A DNA stretch of 64,000 bases from Enorma massiliensis phI. Lineage in GTDB: Bacteria > Actinomycetota > Coriobacteriia > Coriobacteriales > Coriobacteriaceae. Shown in pieces: positions 43,439-52,327 of this stretch. Below the pieces are notes generated by a model that ran no database searches, was not told the DNA's origin, and saw only the letters and a list, made by a program, of their open reading frames with translations. Every line of letters begins with the position of its first letter. Position 1 is the stretch's first letter. A program made the position numbers and the translations under genes. The DNA lies in assembly GCF_000311845.1 (NCBI RefSeq), contig NZ_HE978575.1:437755-501754 (forward strand), read 5' to 3'.

Positions 43439-44443
43439 TCACGTTCCGGCGAGCTGCTTGGCGTAGCGCGCGTACGCGTCGTTCCAAGAGGCATATGCCT
43501 TCTCGTTCGCATGGCTCGGCACCTGGTACGTAGCGCGCAGGATCTCGCCAAGCTTGCTCGTGACCTTTTGGGCGCCGTAGATATTGAGATGGTCGCCTTT
43601 GTCGCAGGTATCGGTGGCCCAGTCGATCTCGACGCGCTGGCTGCCCATGTTGAGGTCGATGTAATCGATGCCCAGCTCGCCCGCTAGAAGCTGGGTGCGG
43701 TTATGGCGCGCCGTGTTCCAGTTCACCGTACTCGGCGTGCTCACGAGCACGAGCCTGGTGCCGTTATCACGGCAGATCCTCGCAATGCTGCGCAGGTACA
43801 GTTCGCTCAGGCGCGGCATCGGCGCCAGTTCATCGGTAGGGGCCATGTAGCCGGAAGGGTCTGCGGCAACTGTGTCTTTCTTGATGCGAAAGCCCTTGAG
43901 CTCGTGCGTCCAGGTGACCTGGGGCGAATAGACGAGGTCCTCCGCGCGCAGCTTCTTCCAGCGGTTGTGGTATTCGAACACCGGGAACTTGTCTTGGAGG
44001 GCGCGGTTGAGCGCGAACCCCGGTCGGAACGGGCGGAAGAGGCAGTTGGTTTCGAGGACCACGACCTTAGGATGCTGCTTGCTCAGCGCGCTCAACAGCA
44101 GGGAGCGGGTGAGCGGGAGTATCTGTCCGCTCGTGCCGCATACGTAGGAGGTGATGCCCTGTTCGCCCCAAAGCTGCAGGGGCGAGATGGAGCAAAACGA
44201 CTCGGAGTCTCCCAGAACGAGGACGTCGATGCTGTCGCGCGGCTCGCCGAGCACGCCGTGGGCCTCGGGATCGCTCTGACCGAATTCGGCCTGGTTGTTC
44301 TTCGGCTGCACGATGCGCGACACCGCGGCAAGGAGGCCGCAGAGCACGATGCCGGTAACGACGAGACGAAGCGCGATGCGCATGTGCCGCGCCGCCTGCT
44401 GTTGGGTGCGCCCCGTGGCGGGCGTTGTTGCGTTATGAAGCAT
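43439..44443 (-). CDS. DltD-like SGNH-fold envelope protein (first of two paralogues)
   Basis: A 334-residue protein similar along its length to the next gene, with the same membrane anchor, a GDS block (LVLGDSESFCSISP), the shared VLETNCLFR and LVLVSTPSTVNWN segments, and D-x-x-H in DKGDHLNIYGAQK. Both copies keep the catalytic residues, so neither looks dead. The gene lies 63 bases after the MBOAT gene with a good ribosome site (AGGAGG). Confidence 0.85.
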   Translation of the reverse strand: MLHNATTPATGRTQQQAARHMRIALRLVVTGIVLCGLLAAVSRIVQPKNNQAEFGQSDPEAHGVLGEPRDSIDVLVLGDSESFCSISPLQLWGEQGITSYVCGTSGQILPLTRSLLLSALSKQHPKVVVLETNCLFRPFRPGFALNRALQDKFPVFEYHNRWKKLRAEDLVYSPQVTWTHELKGFRIKKDTVAADPSGYMAPTDELAPMPRLSELYLRSIARICRDNGTRLVLVSTPSTVNWNTARHNRTQLLAGELGIDYIDLNMGSQRVEIDWATDTCDKGDHLNIYGAQKVTSKLGEILRATYQVPSHANEKAYASWNDAYARYAKQLAGT

Positions 44444-44506
44444 GGGACCTCCTATCAGCCGCTGTCGTGCCCGGCGGGACCTGTTGCCTGCCGGTACTGA
44501 TGCTTG

Positions 44507-46180
44507 CTAGAACGATGCGTACATGGGGTCGACGGGAACATAGCCCGTTCCATAGGCGCCGAACACCACGATGGCAAGGATGAGGGCGCAGCCAAGTACC
44601 CAGCGCACGTTGAAGTTCTGCCACCAGGCGAGGGCGAAGCGGGTGGCTGCGGTGTTCGCGGTGGCTGCCGCCGGCATGCCCGCGTGTCCTGCCGGGGTGG
44701 CGGAGGCGGCAGGGTCGTGCTGGGCGCGCTCCCTCAGCAGTCCAACGACGAAGAGCACTGCGATCGCGATGCCGACGCAGGCAAAATCGGCGCCGTCCAT
44801 ACCGAGCTTGAGCACGGTGCCGTCGGCGAACGATGCGAGCGAGAACTGGCCAAAGAGCCGCCTCAGCATGCCGAGCGCCGCCCATCCGCCATCGGCGCGG
44901 AAGATGAGCTCTCCGCAAAAGACGATCGCGAGCGTGCGCGCGTGCTGGAAGGCGCGGTACGGGAGCGCCGAGCGGTCGATCCCCAGGCGCTCGCAGATGG
45001 ACTGCGCGATCGGCTCAGCGAAGCCGCCGAGCCAGATGACCGCGAACCAGAACAGTCCGAACAACACGTACTGCCCGCCCGCGCCGTGCCAGAGGCCGTT
45101 GCCGAGCCACACGGCGAGGAGCGCCACGCCGCTCGCGGCCACCGGCCCCATGCGATTGCCCAGGAGATGCCGCGCCGAGGTGGTCAGGCGCTTCACCGGC
45201 TTGCTGAGCGATACGGGGTAGAACACGTAGTCGCGAAACCACGTGCCCAGGGTGATGTGCCAGCGCTGCCAGAATTCGGATGCGGTGCGCGAGAAGAAGG
45301 GCTGGCGGAAGTTCTCGGGCAGGCGCACGCCGAAGATGCGTCCCGTGCCCACCACGAAATCCATCGTGCCCGAGAAATCGCAGTACAGCTGGATGGTGTA
45401 GAGCACCGCGGCGAGGGCGATGATGCCGCCGTCGTAGGACTCATATGAGGCAAAGACGGTCTTCACCAGCAGATTCACCCGATCGGCAACGATAAGCTTC
45501 TTCGCCGCGCCCCAAAGGATGCGCTGGCTTCCCGATACGAGGTTCTCCCAGGTGATGCCGTGGCCCGCCCAGAGCGCTTGCGCCGTCTGGCCGTAGCGGC
45601 AGATGGGCCCCTCCATGATCTGGGGGAAGAACGCCATGAAGAGCGCCAAGCGGCACAGGTTGCGATCGGCGGTGACGCTCTGGCGATACACGTCCACGAG
45701 GTACGAGACGGCCTGCAGCGTGTAGAAGGAGATGCCGATGGGCGCCGCGATTGCCGCGGGTGCTGCCCAGCCGATCCCCAGGTGGGTGAGGAGCGGGGCG
45801 GCGAGCGGAGCGAGCAGGCGGTGCGCGAACACCACGTATTTGAAGGCGAAGAGCATTCCAAGGTTGACCGCCGCACCCGCCGCCATGATGAGGCGCATGC
45901 GCCTCGCATAGCTTTGCTTGACCGCCTTGCGGTTGGCGCCCGGAGCCCGCAGGGCCTCGCCGCGCTGCTTGATCTCGCGATCGAGCGCAAGGCCGCAGAG
46001 CCAGATGGTCACGGTCGACGCCAAAAGGAAGGCGAGCAGCTTTCCGCTGATGGCCCAGAAGGTGACATAGCTAGCGGCGAGAAGCACGGCCCAGCGCGCC
46101 CGGCGCGGCATGACCTGGTAGGCGACCGCCGTGCCGGGCAGGATGAGCCCGAGCATCGTCAAAGAGAAGTACGAAGTCAT
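44507..46180 (-). CDS. MBOAT-family O-acyltransferase (DltB-like)
   Basis: A 557-residue multi-pass membrane protein. It has conserved MBOAT features: FFPQIMEGPICRY, FSGTMDFVVGTGRIFG, FWQRWHITLGTWFRDYV and GLWHGAGGQY with the active-site His (near 363). In DltB-like systems it moves an acyl group from a carrier protein across the membrane to an extracytoplasmic acceptor. It begins 18 bases after the carrier-protein gene. The 557 residues exceed the roughly 400 of DltB; the extra C-terminal third adds several membrane segments and a His/Ala-rich loop, more like alginate/peptidoglycan O-acetylase-type MBOATs. Confidence 0.92.
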   Translation of the reverse strand: MTSYFSLTMLGLILPGTAVAYQVMPRRARWAVLLAASYVTFWAISGKLLAFLLASTVTIWLCGLALDREIKQRGEALRAPGANRKAVKQSYARRMRLIMAAGAAVNLGMLFAFKYVVFAHRLLAPLAAPLLTHLGIGWAAPAAIAAPIGISFYTLQAVSYLVDVYRQSVTADRNLCRLALFMAFFPQIMEGPICRYGQTAQALWAGHGITWENLVSGSQRILWGAAKKLIVADRVNLLVKTVFASYESYDGGIIALAAVLYTIQLYCDFSGTMDFVVGTGRIFGVRLPENFRQPFFSRTASEFWQRWHITLGTWFRDYVFYPVSLSKPVKRLTTSARHLLGNRMGPVAASGVALLAVWLGNGLWHGAGGQYVLFGLFWFAVIWLGGFAEPIAQSICERLGIDRSALPYRAFQHARTLAIVFCGELIFRADGGWAALGMLRRLFGQFSLASFADGTVLKLGMDGADFACVGIAIAVLFVVGLLRERAQHDPAASATPAGHAGMPAAATANTAATRFALAWWQNFNVRWVLGCALILAIVVFGAYGTGYVPVDPMYASF

Positions 46181-46198
46181 GAGAGCCCCGGCACCTCG

Positions 46199-46432
46199 CT
46201 AAAAGCCAGCTTCGCGCAGGCGCTGCACCATGTTCCACATGCCCTCGAGGGAGTTGAAGTTAGCGGGCACGATCTCCACGGCGGGGATGGTGATGTCGAA
46301 GGCATCCTCGAGCTCCGAGACGAGCGTGATGATGGTGAGCGAGTCGAGTTCGCGCGTGTCGACGAGGTCGTGGCGCGTGCGGTAATCGATACCGGGCTTG
46401 AGTTCGTTCAAGATGTCGAGAATTGCGTCCAT
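46199..46432 (-). CDS. Acyl/aminoacyl carrier protein (DltC-like)
   Basis: A 77-residue carrier protein. The phosphopantetheine attachment Ser31 lies in ELDSLTIITL, in the D-S-L context of carrier proteins, on the usual four-helix pattern. It is located between the decarboxylase and the MBOAT gene, with AAAGGA before the ATG. It should carry the group activated by the upstream ligase. Confidence 0.93.
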   Translation of the reverse strand: MDAILDILNELKPGIDYRTRHDLVDTRELDSLTIITLVSELEDAFDITIPAVEIVPANFNSLEGMWNMVQRLREAGF

Positions 46433-46480
46433 GATGGTCCTTTCTTAGTTGTAGCCCAGCGCGCTTGTTGCGCCGGGGTG

Positions 46481-47680
46481 TTACCTGATGGGGAAGAGCG
46501 GGGTGTTGAGGATGTCGGTGCGCAGCCCGTCGCGCACGAGCGTGGGGGCGCCATGCCCGTCGACCATGATCACGCGCGGAAGATCGCGGCTCAAAAAGAG
46601 CGAGATGCCCTCGGTCATGCAGTAGGCGCCGGCGTTCTTGAAAGCGAGGATGCTACCCTGCTCGAGCCCGGAGAGGGGGAGCTGCTTGGCAAGGATGTCG
46701 TTTACCGTGCAGAGCGAGCCGCAGATGTTCCAGAGCTCTTCGTCTGCTGGAGCGGAATTCTCGTCATCGGCGCCAAGCAGGTGGCAGCACGGTTGCTTCA
46801 TGGCCATGGATTGGCCGAAGTACACGAGCTGGTGCATGCCGCCGTCCACGATGGCATATCGCTGCCCCGCGTTCACCTTGGCGTCTACCACGCGCGTGAG
46901 GTAGGTACCGCATGAGGCGGTAAGGCTGCGGCCGAGCTCGAGCATGATGTGGCCCTGGAAGGACATGCCCTCGATAAGCGCGCTGAATTCCGCCAGAAAC
47001 TCCTTTTCATCGAAGTCGTCGTGGGCGAAGTACGAGACGGGGAACCCGGGGCCAAACTCCAGCTCGGGCACGCGCCAACCGCAATCCTGCTCAAGCTCCT
47101 GAATGAACGCATCCAGGCCGCGGAGCTCGCGGGCAAGCCGCTTGAGGGAGTTCTTCTGCGTGCCGGAGAAGAACTGGAGCCCTGCAAGGCGCACGCGCCC
47201 GTTGTGGCGCAGGCGCGTGACCGCAGCCTTCACGTCGTCGCGCCCCATGCCAAATTGGTTACCGCTGGTGAGTCGCAGGAGCACCGGCACGCGTGCCGAG
47301 TGCGTGGCGGCTTGGTGCAGGACCAGGTCAAGCTGGGAGACCGACTCGATGGTGACGGCTGCGGGCGCCTGCCGTTCGCTCACGGCGCTCGATACGGTCT
47401 GGATGTCCTTATGCACGCCCGAGACCACGATCTTGTCGTGGGGCAGGCCGAGGGCGCGGCAGATGCGGTACTCGCCGGGCGAGCACACCTCGAGCCGGTC
47501 GACGAGGGGCTCGAGCGCGGGGAGAACGAAGGGGTTTGCCTTGATGGCGAAGCAGATGCCCATGCGAGCCGGCAGGGCCTCGCGCAGGTAGCGGACGCGC
47601 TGTACGAGCGCGCGGTCATCGAAGACGTAGAGCGGCGTGCCGAAGCGGTCGGCGAGTGCACGCAGTGCGGAATCGGTCAT
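46481..47680 (-). CDS. PLP fold-III amino-acid decarboxylase-like protein in the dlt-like operon
   Basis: A 399-residue protein of the diaminopimelate/ornithine decarboxylase family. PLP Lys47 is in CFAIKANPF. The FGPGFPV and ELGRSLTASCGTYLTRVV blocks are in place, and the dimer-interface Cys is in CGSLCTVNDIL. Diaminopimelate decarboxylase has C-E-S at that place, so the substrate may differ. Classical dlt operons have no such enzyme. It may make, or racemise, the amino compound that the ligase loads. GGAGGAG lies 6 bases before the ATG. Confidence 0.85.
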   Translation of the reverse strand: MTDSALRALADRFGTPLYVFDDRALVQRVRYLREALPARMGICFAIKANPFVLPALEPLVDRLEVCSPGEYRICRALGLPHDKIVVSGVHKDIQTVSSAVSERQAPAAVTIESVSQLDLVLHQAATHSARVPVLLRLTSGNQFGMGRDDVKAAVTRLRHNGRVRLAGLQFFSGTQKNSLKRLARELRGLDAFIQELEQDCGWRVPELEFGPGFPVSYFAHDDFDEKEFLAEFSALIEGMSFQGHIMLELGRSLTASCGTYLTRVVDAKVNAGQRYAIVDGGMHQLVYFGQSMAMKQPCCHLLGADDENSAPADEELWNICGSLCTVNDILAKQLPLSGLEQGSILAFKNAGAYCMTEGISLFLSRDLPRVIMVDGHGAPTLVRDGLRTDILNTPLFPIR

Positions 47681-47696
47681 CAGATCTCCTCCTCAT

Positions 47697-47755
47697 GAGA
47701 CGGTTGTGCCGGGTCAAACTGTCTCTGAGACAGTTGTACCGGGGGAAAGTGTCAC
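47697..47755. repeat. REP-like hairpin repeats (two tandem units)
   Basis: Unit 47697-47725 has arms GAGACGGTT/AACTGTCTC. Unit 47727-47755 has the same left arm but a degenerate right arm. They match units near 53283 and 55419. They sit between two genes of the dlt-like operon and could attenuate transcription. Confidence 0.8.
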
Positions 47756-49341
47756 GCGTTGAGCAGCGCGCGGCGGTCGACCTTGCCGTTCTTGGTGAGC
47801 GGCATGCGCTCCACGCGCTCGATGCTTGCGGGTACCATGGGGCCGGGAAGCATCGAGCTCACGGCGCGGCGGAGCTCATCGATTTCGGCCGAGCCTTCGA
47901 AGAACGCATGGATGCGTTTGAAGCGCTCGTTATAGGCGCAGCGGCAGCGCTCGACACCGGGGCATCGCTCGAAGGCGGCGTCGATCTCTTCCAGCTCGAT
48001 GCGGTGGCCCTGATGCTTGATCTGGTTGTCCGCCCGCCCGCTGAAGAAGAGCTCCCCGCCCTCGCCTATGCGCACGAGGTCTCCGGTGCGGTATACGGTT
48101 TCCGGCAACGCTCCGGGGATGGGGTTCGGCATGAATGCGCCCTCCGTGCGAGCGGGGTCGGCGTAGTAGCCGAGCGCGATGTTCGGGCCGCCCACATAGA
48201 GCTCCCCCACCTGTCCGGGCTCGCTAACGGGCTGCATGCCTTCGTCCAGCACCAGGATGCGGCGGTCGCCGAGCGGCTCGCCCAGGGGCAGGCCGTCAAG
48301 GTAGGCGCGGCTGCGATCCACGATGTGGTAGAGGCAGTTGCAGGTGATCTCGGTAGGCCCGTAGAGGTTCGCGAAGGTTGCCTCGGGCAGGTGCTCTAGC
48401 CAGCGTGCGAGATGCTTGCGCGGCATGACCTCGCCCGAGAACAGGACAAGGCGCACGCTCGGCAGCGGGGCGTGGTCGAGGCCGTGAAGGCTGCTCACGA
48501 GGCAGAGCGCGGCCACCGCCCAGGTCATGACCGTGACCTCGTGCTCGCGAAGGGCATCTACCAGCTGCGCGGGGGCGCTGAACAGCCTGCGCGGCAGCAA
48601 GACGATCGTGGCGCCTGTCGCGAGTGCGCCGTAGATGTCTTTGACCGAGACATCGAAGTCGAACGGCGCCTGGTTGCCGATGACGTCATCGTCGCGGATG
48701 CCGAAGGCTTCCACGAATGCATCGATGAACCCGCAGATGGAGCGATGGCTCACGGCCACACCCTTCGGTATGCCGGTCGACCCAGACGTGAAGAGCACGT
48801 AGGCGGGGTTGCTGCTCACCAAGGAGCGCGCGACGTTCTCAAGCGCCGCGCTATCGACCGTGTGCTGCAGCAGGTCATCCACGAGCGCTACGCTGCCTTC
48901 CGGAAAGATTGCTCGCGCGGCGGTTATGGTATCGGCGTTCGCGATCACGACCGGGCCGTTTTCTTCCGGCTTCCCATTCGCCAGGGTGGCATAGACATTT
49001 CTCGCTCGCTCTGCAGGCACGCTGGGATCGACCGGCACGTAGAAGCGGCCCGCCATGAGGGCACCGAGGAAGGAGGCGAGCATATCGATGCGCTTCTCCA
49101 TGAAGACGACGACGGGCTGCGGCGCGGGCGCGTTAACGGAGCCCGCAGCGCGGATCCCCGGGTTGCCGGAGGCGTTTGATCGCGCGTCTGTAGCAAGAAG
49201 GCCTTGGGCGATGGCTCGGCTGCGCTCGAGCAGCTCGGCATAGGTGCAGGTGCCAAACTCGTCGATCGCTGCGGTCTTGCTCGGGAACAGCCGGGCAGAT
49301 CGCTCAAGGTATTCGATCGGTGTATGCGCCGTCGTGTGCAT
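47752..49341 (-). CDS. Amino-acid adenylating ligase (DltA-like)
   Basis: A 529-residue ANL-superfamily enzyme that would activate an amino or carboxylic acid with ATP and load it onto the carrier protein. Motifs in order: YVLFTSGSTGIPKGVAVSH (A3), APFDFDVSVKDIYGAL (substrate pocket start, as in DltA), LYGPTEITCN (A5), GELYVGG and YRTGDLVRI (A7-A8), and MPLTKNGKVDRRALL (A10 Lys). DltA is similar in length and motifs, but specificity cannot be read with confidence. ATG 49341 is chosen because GGAGG lies just upstream; a TTG 12 bases earlier overlaps that site. Confidence 0.92.
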   Translation of the reverse strand: MHTTAHTPIEYLERSARLFPSKTAAIDEFGTCTYAELLERSRAIAQGLLATDARSNASGNPGIRAAGSVNAPAPQPVVVFMEKRIDMLASFLGALMAGRFYVPVDPSVPAERARNVYATLANGKPEENGPVVIANADTITAARAIFPEGSVALVDDLLQHTVDSAALENVARSLVSSNPAYVLFTSGSTGIPKGVAVSHRSICGFIDAFVEAFGIRDDDVIGNQAPFDFDVSVKDIYGALATGATIVLLPRRLFSAPAQLVDALREHEVTVMTWAVAALCLVSSLHGLDHAPLPSVRLVLFSGEVMPRKHLARWLEHLPEATFANLYGPTEITCNCLYHIVDRSRAYLDGLPLGEPLGDRRILVLDEGMQPVSEPGQVGELYVGGPNIALGYYADPARTEGAFMPNPIPGALPETVYRTGDLVRIGEGGELFFSGRADNQIKHQGHRIELEEIDAAFERCPGVERCRCAYNERFKRIHAFFEGSAEIDELRRAVSSMLPGPMVPASIERVERMPLTKNGKVDRRALLNA

Positions 49342-49390
49342 TGCTTCCTCCAACTGGTCGGTTCGATGGGTTCCAGTATGGGAAGGGAAG

Positions 49391-49428
49391 CTTTAGCGCA
49401 CCTGAACGCTTGCTAAAGGTTTCTTTAG
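49391..49428 (-). promoter_or_regulatory. Three CTTTAG half-sites upstream of the dlt-like operon
   Basis: CTTTAGC (49391-49397), GCTAAAG (49412-49418) and CTTTAG (49423-49428). The last two form a perfect inverted repeat around GTTT. They lie 50-90 bases before the ligase start and may bind the adjacent response regulator or another factor. Confidence 0.5.
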
Positions 49429-49585
49429 GTTCGCGCGCACTGCGACCCCGCGCGCGGTCGGGCAGCCTTTGGGTTCGCGCGCAGCGGGTGCGCACCCGGT
49501 TCACGGAAGCCGGCCGCGCGCAGCGTTTACCACGACCGCCGCGACGATGAAGCCGAGCATCGCACGGAAGTTGGTCGCGCAGCGT

Positions 49586-51256
49586 TCACTCCTCCGCGCA
49601 GCGGGGCAGTTCGATCACGAACTCCGTAGCGCACGGGTGGGGAGGGTTCGGGGAAAGCGTGAGCGTGCCGCCCATGAGCTCGGCGGCGCGCCGCGCGATG
49701 GTGAGGCCCAAGCCGGTTCCCCCGTTGGTGGAGCGTGCGGCGTTTTCGGTCACAAAGGGGTCGAAGGCGTGCGAGGCAATGTGGTCGGGGATTCCCGTGC
49801 CGGTGTCGGCTACCCGCACGCGCACGAGGCCGCGCCCGGTGTCGACCTCGCAGGCGAGATAGATGCTTGTGCCCGAAGGGTTGTGGGCGCAAGCATTGCT
49901 GATGAGGTTCATGAGCAGCCGATGGAAGAGCTGCCGGTCTATGCAGGCGATGGGCTCGGCGCTGCTCGTCGCCATGCCAGGGTTCTCGTCACCCTGTGCG
50001 GCCTGCGCGAGCGATGTCCCTTCGGGAACTACGAAGAGCGAACATCCTGCCTGCTCTACCTGAGCCTCCGCCTCACGCGCCACCGAGCGCACCAGCTCGT
50101 CTACGCGCCATGGCTCGAGGTTCGGGGCGTATTCGGGGTGCTCCATCTTCGCATAGGCGAAGAGCGTGTCGATGAGCTCGCTTGCGGCAAGCGCCTTCTC
50201 TCCGATGATGCGGTGGTAGTCTTGCTCCTTTTCCGGCGGAACGCGCCCGTCGCGGAAGGCCTGTGCGTACCCGTAGATCACGGTGAGCGGCGTCTTGAGG
50301 TCGTGTGAGATGTTGGCGATGATGCGCTGGCTGTCCTCGCGCGCCTCGCGCAGCTCGTCCATGAGGTCGGTGAAGTTGTCGTAGATGGGCACGAGCTCGG
50401 TGGGAACGTCGGTCGCCGCGTCCACTTGCTCGTCTCCGCGACGGTAGGCGTTGATCGCGCGGTCCAGTGGGCGCGTCGCACGTTTCGCGACGCCCACCAG
50501 GTACCATGCGCAGCCAATGGTGATGACGAGCGTCACGGGGGTAGCAAGGAGCGGCAGGCGGTTGGCTTCGTCTATGACTTGCTGGTAGCGAATGTCGCTC
50601 ATGAGCGGGGCGGCCAGCACGAGAATGCGCTCTTCGCCGTCTACGGTCTGGTAGCTCACGCGCTCCACAGACATCTGCGCACTGTAGACGCCCTGCAGGA
50701 AGTCGAATTCGCGCTGCGTGAGCGCGCCGCGATCGGCGAATAGATCGCCGGCCACCACGGTTAGGTTTTCGTCGAGCTCACACCACGCCGTGATGCGTTT
50801 GGTGAACCCGTCTTCGAGGCTGTAGGTGCACTGCACGATGCGGTAGTGCAGGCCGTCGACGGTGCTTTGCTGGAACACCTCGTAGAAGCTCTGCTCATCG
50901 TATTCGCTGATGAGGTCGAGGTCGGAGGCATGGATCTTCTCCGCTGCCCGTGCGCTCGATGCGTAGAGCCGCGTGCCGTCGCCGTCGAAGATGACGATCC
51001 TGCAGTGCTCGAGCGCTTGCGTCTGCAGCGCATCGAAGCGGTCATGCTCCAGATCGTCGGCATACGTCAGCACGGTTTCCATGGAGGGAAAGGCGCTGTC
51101 GAACAGATTCTCGCTAGCGCGGTTGATGCTCCAGAGCACGAGTGCTAGGAGCGCTGCGTAGACGATAAGGCCGGCGAGGCAGCGCACGGCGATGCTCTTG
51201 CGCAGACGATGCAAGGGACTGCGGGAAGAGGGCGTGTGTTCGAATTCGCTAGCCAT
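49586..51256 (-). CDS. Sensor histidine kinase next to the dlt-like operon
   Basis: A 556-residue kinase. TM1 is near 20-43 (CLAGLIVYAALLALVLWS), an extracytoplasmic domain follows, and TM2 is near 223-245. A HAMP region leads to HisKA with the phospho-His in ANISHDLKTPLTVIYG (near 316), and HATPase with NLISNACAHN, VADTGTGIP and GGTGLGLTIA. The start ATG 51256 overlaps the response-regulator stop by 8 bases (ATGGCTAG), implying translational coupling. Gene order suggests it senses envelope stress and controls the downstream operon, as two-component systems do for dlt in Firmicutes. Confidence 0.93.
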   Translation of the reverse strand: MASEFEHTPSSRSPLHRLRKSIAVRCLAGLIVYAALLALVLWSINRASENLFDSAFPSMETVLTYADDLEHDRFDALQTQALEHCRIVIFDGDGTRLYASSARAAEKIHASDLDLISEYDEQSFYEVFQQSTVDGLHYRIVQCTYSLEDGFTKRITAWCELDENLTVVAGDLFADRGALTQREFDFLQGVYSAQMSVERVSYQTVDGEERILVLAAPLMSDIRYQQVIDEANRLPLLATPVTLVITIGCAWYLVGVAKRATRPLDRAINAYRRGDEQVDAATDVPTELVPIYDNFTDLMDELREAREDSQRIIANISHDLKTPLTVIYGYAQAFRDGRVPPEKEQDYHRIIGEKALAASELIDTLFAYAKMEHPEYAPNLEPWRVDELVRSVAREAEAQVEQAGCSLFVVPEGTSLAQAAQGDENPGMATSSAEPIACIDRQLFHRLLMNLISNACAHNPSGTSIYLACEVDTGRGLVRVRVADTGTGIPDHIASHAFDPFVTENAARSTNGGTGLGLTIARRAAELMGGTLTLSPNPPHPCATEFVIELPRCAEE

Positions 51257-52091
51257 CGATCTTATATCCCATACCGCGGATGGTCTTGATGTATGCCGGC
51301 CGCAGCGGGTCGTCTTCCAGCTTGGCGCGGATGTTGGAGACATGAACCATCACGCTTGCCTCGCTGCCAGCAAAGCTCTCCCCGTTGATGCATGCATAGA
51401 GCTGGGCTTTGCTGAAAACGCGACCAGGGGCGGCCATGAAGGTTGCCATGATCTTGAGCTCGGCGGCGGTGAGCGGAATCGGCGTGCCGCCTTTGAAGAG
51501 CTCGAGCCGTTCGGTGTCAAAGGCGAGGTCGCCCACGCGAAGCACATGCGCGCCGTCTTGCGAGGGGGTTGAAGGCGCGGGGGTGCTCTCTGCAGTCGCG
51601 CGATCGCTGGGACAAGAGGTGTCTGGTCCTGGAAGGGATGCCTCGCCTTCCGATGGTGCGGTAGCACACGCCTCATCTGCGGCGGGGGCGGTGCGGCCGG
51701 CTGCGGCGAGGGCGTCGGCAACATCGGTGGCCCGGCGGCGCAGGAGGGCGCGAATCTGCGCCGTGACCTCGAGCGGGTTGAAGGGCTTCGCGATGAATCC
51801 ATCCGCCCCGGCGTCAAGCCCCACAATCTTGTCGGCAGCCTGCGTGCGAGCTGAGATGATGATGGCGGGGATATTGTTCGTGGCGCGGAGGGCCTTGATG
51901 AAGTCGTAGCCGTTCATGCGCGGCATCATGATGTCGACAAGCGCGATATCGGCAGGGTGCTGTCGAAGTTGCTCGAGAGCATCTTCCCCATTTTCAGCAG
52001 TGACGACGTCGTACCCGCTGCCGGTTAGATAGAGCGACAGCAGCTCGACGATATCCTGGTCGTCTTCTACGATCAAGACTGTTTCTGCCGT
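51249..52091 (-). CDS. OmpR-family response regulator, apparent ACG start
   Basis: A 280-residue regulator. The receiver has acidic EDD, phospho-Asp53 in IALVDIMMPRMNG, Ser/Ala in IIISART and Lys in IAKPF. A Pro/Ser/Ala-rich linker of about 55 residues (about 130-180) is much longer than usual. The winged-helix domain ends RGMGYKIDG. The expected start (M)AETVLIVEDD is encoded with ACG at 52089-52091, 7 bases after GGAAGGGGG. The next usable codon, TTG 52074-52076, is 22 bases from that site. Either ACG is used, or the start has mutated. Confidence 0.88.
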   Translation of the reverse strand, partial: TAETVLIVEDDQDIVELLSLYLTGSGYDVVTAENGEDALEQLRQHPADIALVDIMMPRMNGYDFIKALRATNNIPAIIISARTQAADKIVGLDAGADGFIAKPFNPLEVTAQIRALLRRRATDVADALAAAGRTAPAADEACATAPSEGEASLPGPDTSCPSDRATAESTPAPSTPSQDGAHVLRVGDLAFDTERLELFKGGTPIPLTAAELKIMATFMAAPGRVFSKAQLYACINGESFAGSEASVMVHVSNIRAKLEDDPLRPAYIKTIRGMGYKIDG

Positions 52092-52327
52092 GGTTTAGCC
52101 CCCTTCCGTTTATCGGTACCCTCTCGATTCTACGGTGAACCGCTGCCCTGCATGGGCTTTCCACAGCAGTGAAGCCTGGCTTAAGCGGCCGTGAAGAATC
52201 CATGGGGCGATGGGCGGCGCGGCTTGTCAGCCCTGCCCGGCGACGGGCGACGAAGGTGCCGAGGAAGCCGACTACCTTTTCCATGCGCCGCGCTATACTC
52301 AAAAGCCATGATTAAGTGAGGTATGGC

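Noticed and set aside
44504..46915. Long plus-strand frames opposite the MBOAT, carrier and decarboxylase genes
   Set aside because: The minus-strand genes have motifs, ribosome sites and operon spacing; the plus frames have only skewed composition.
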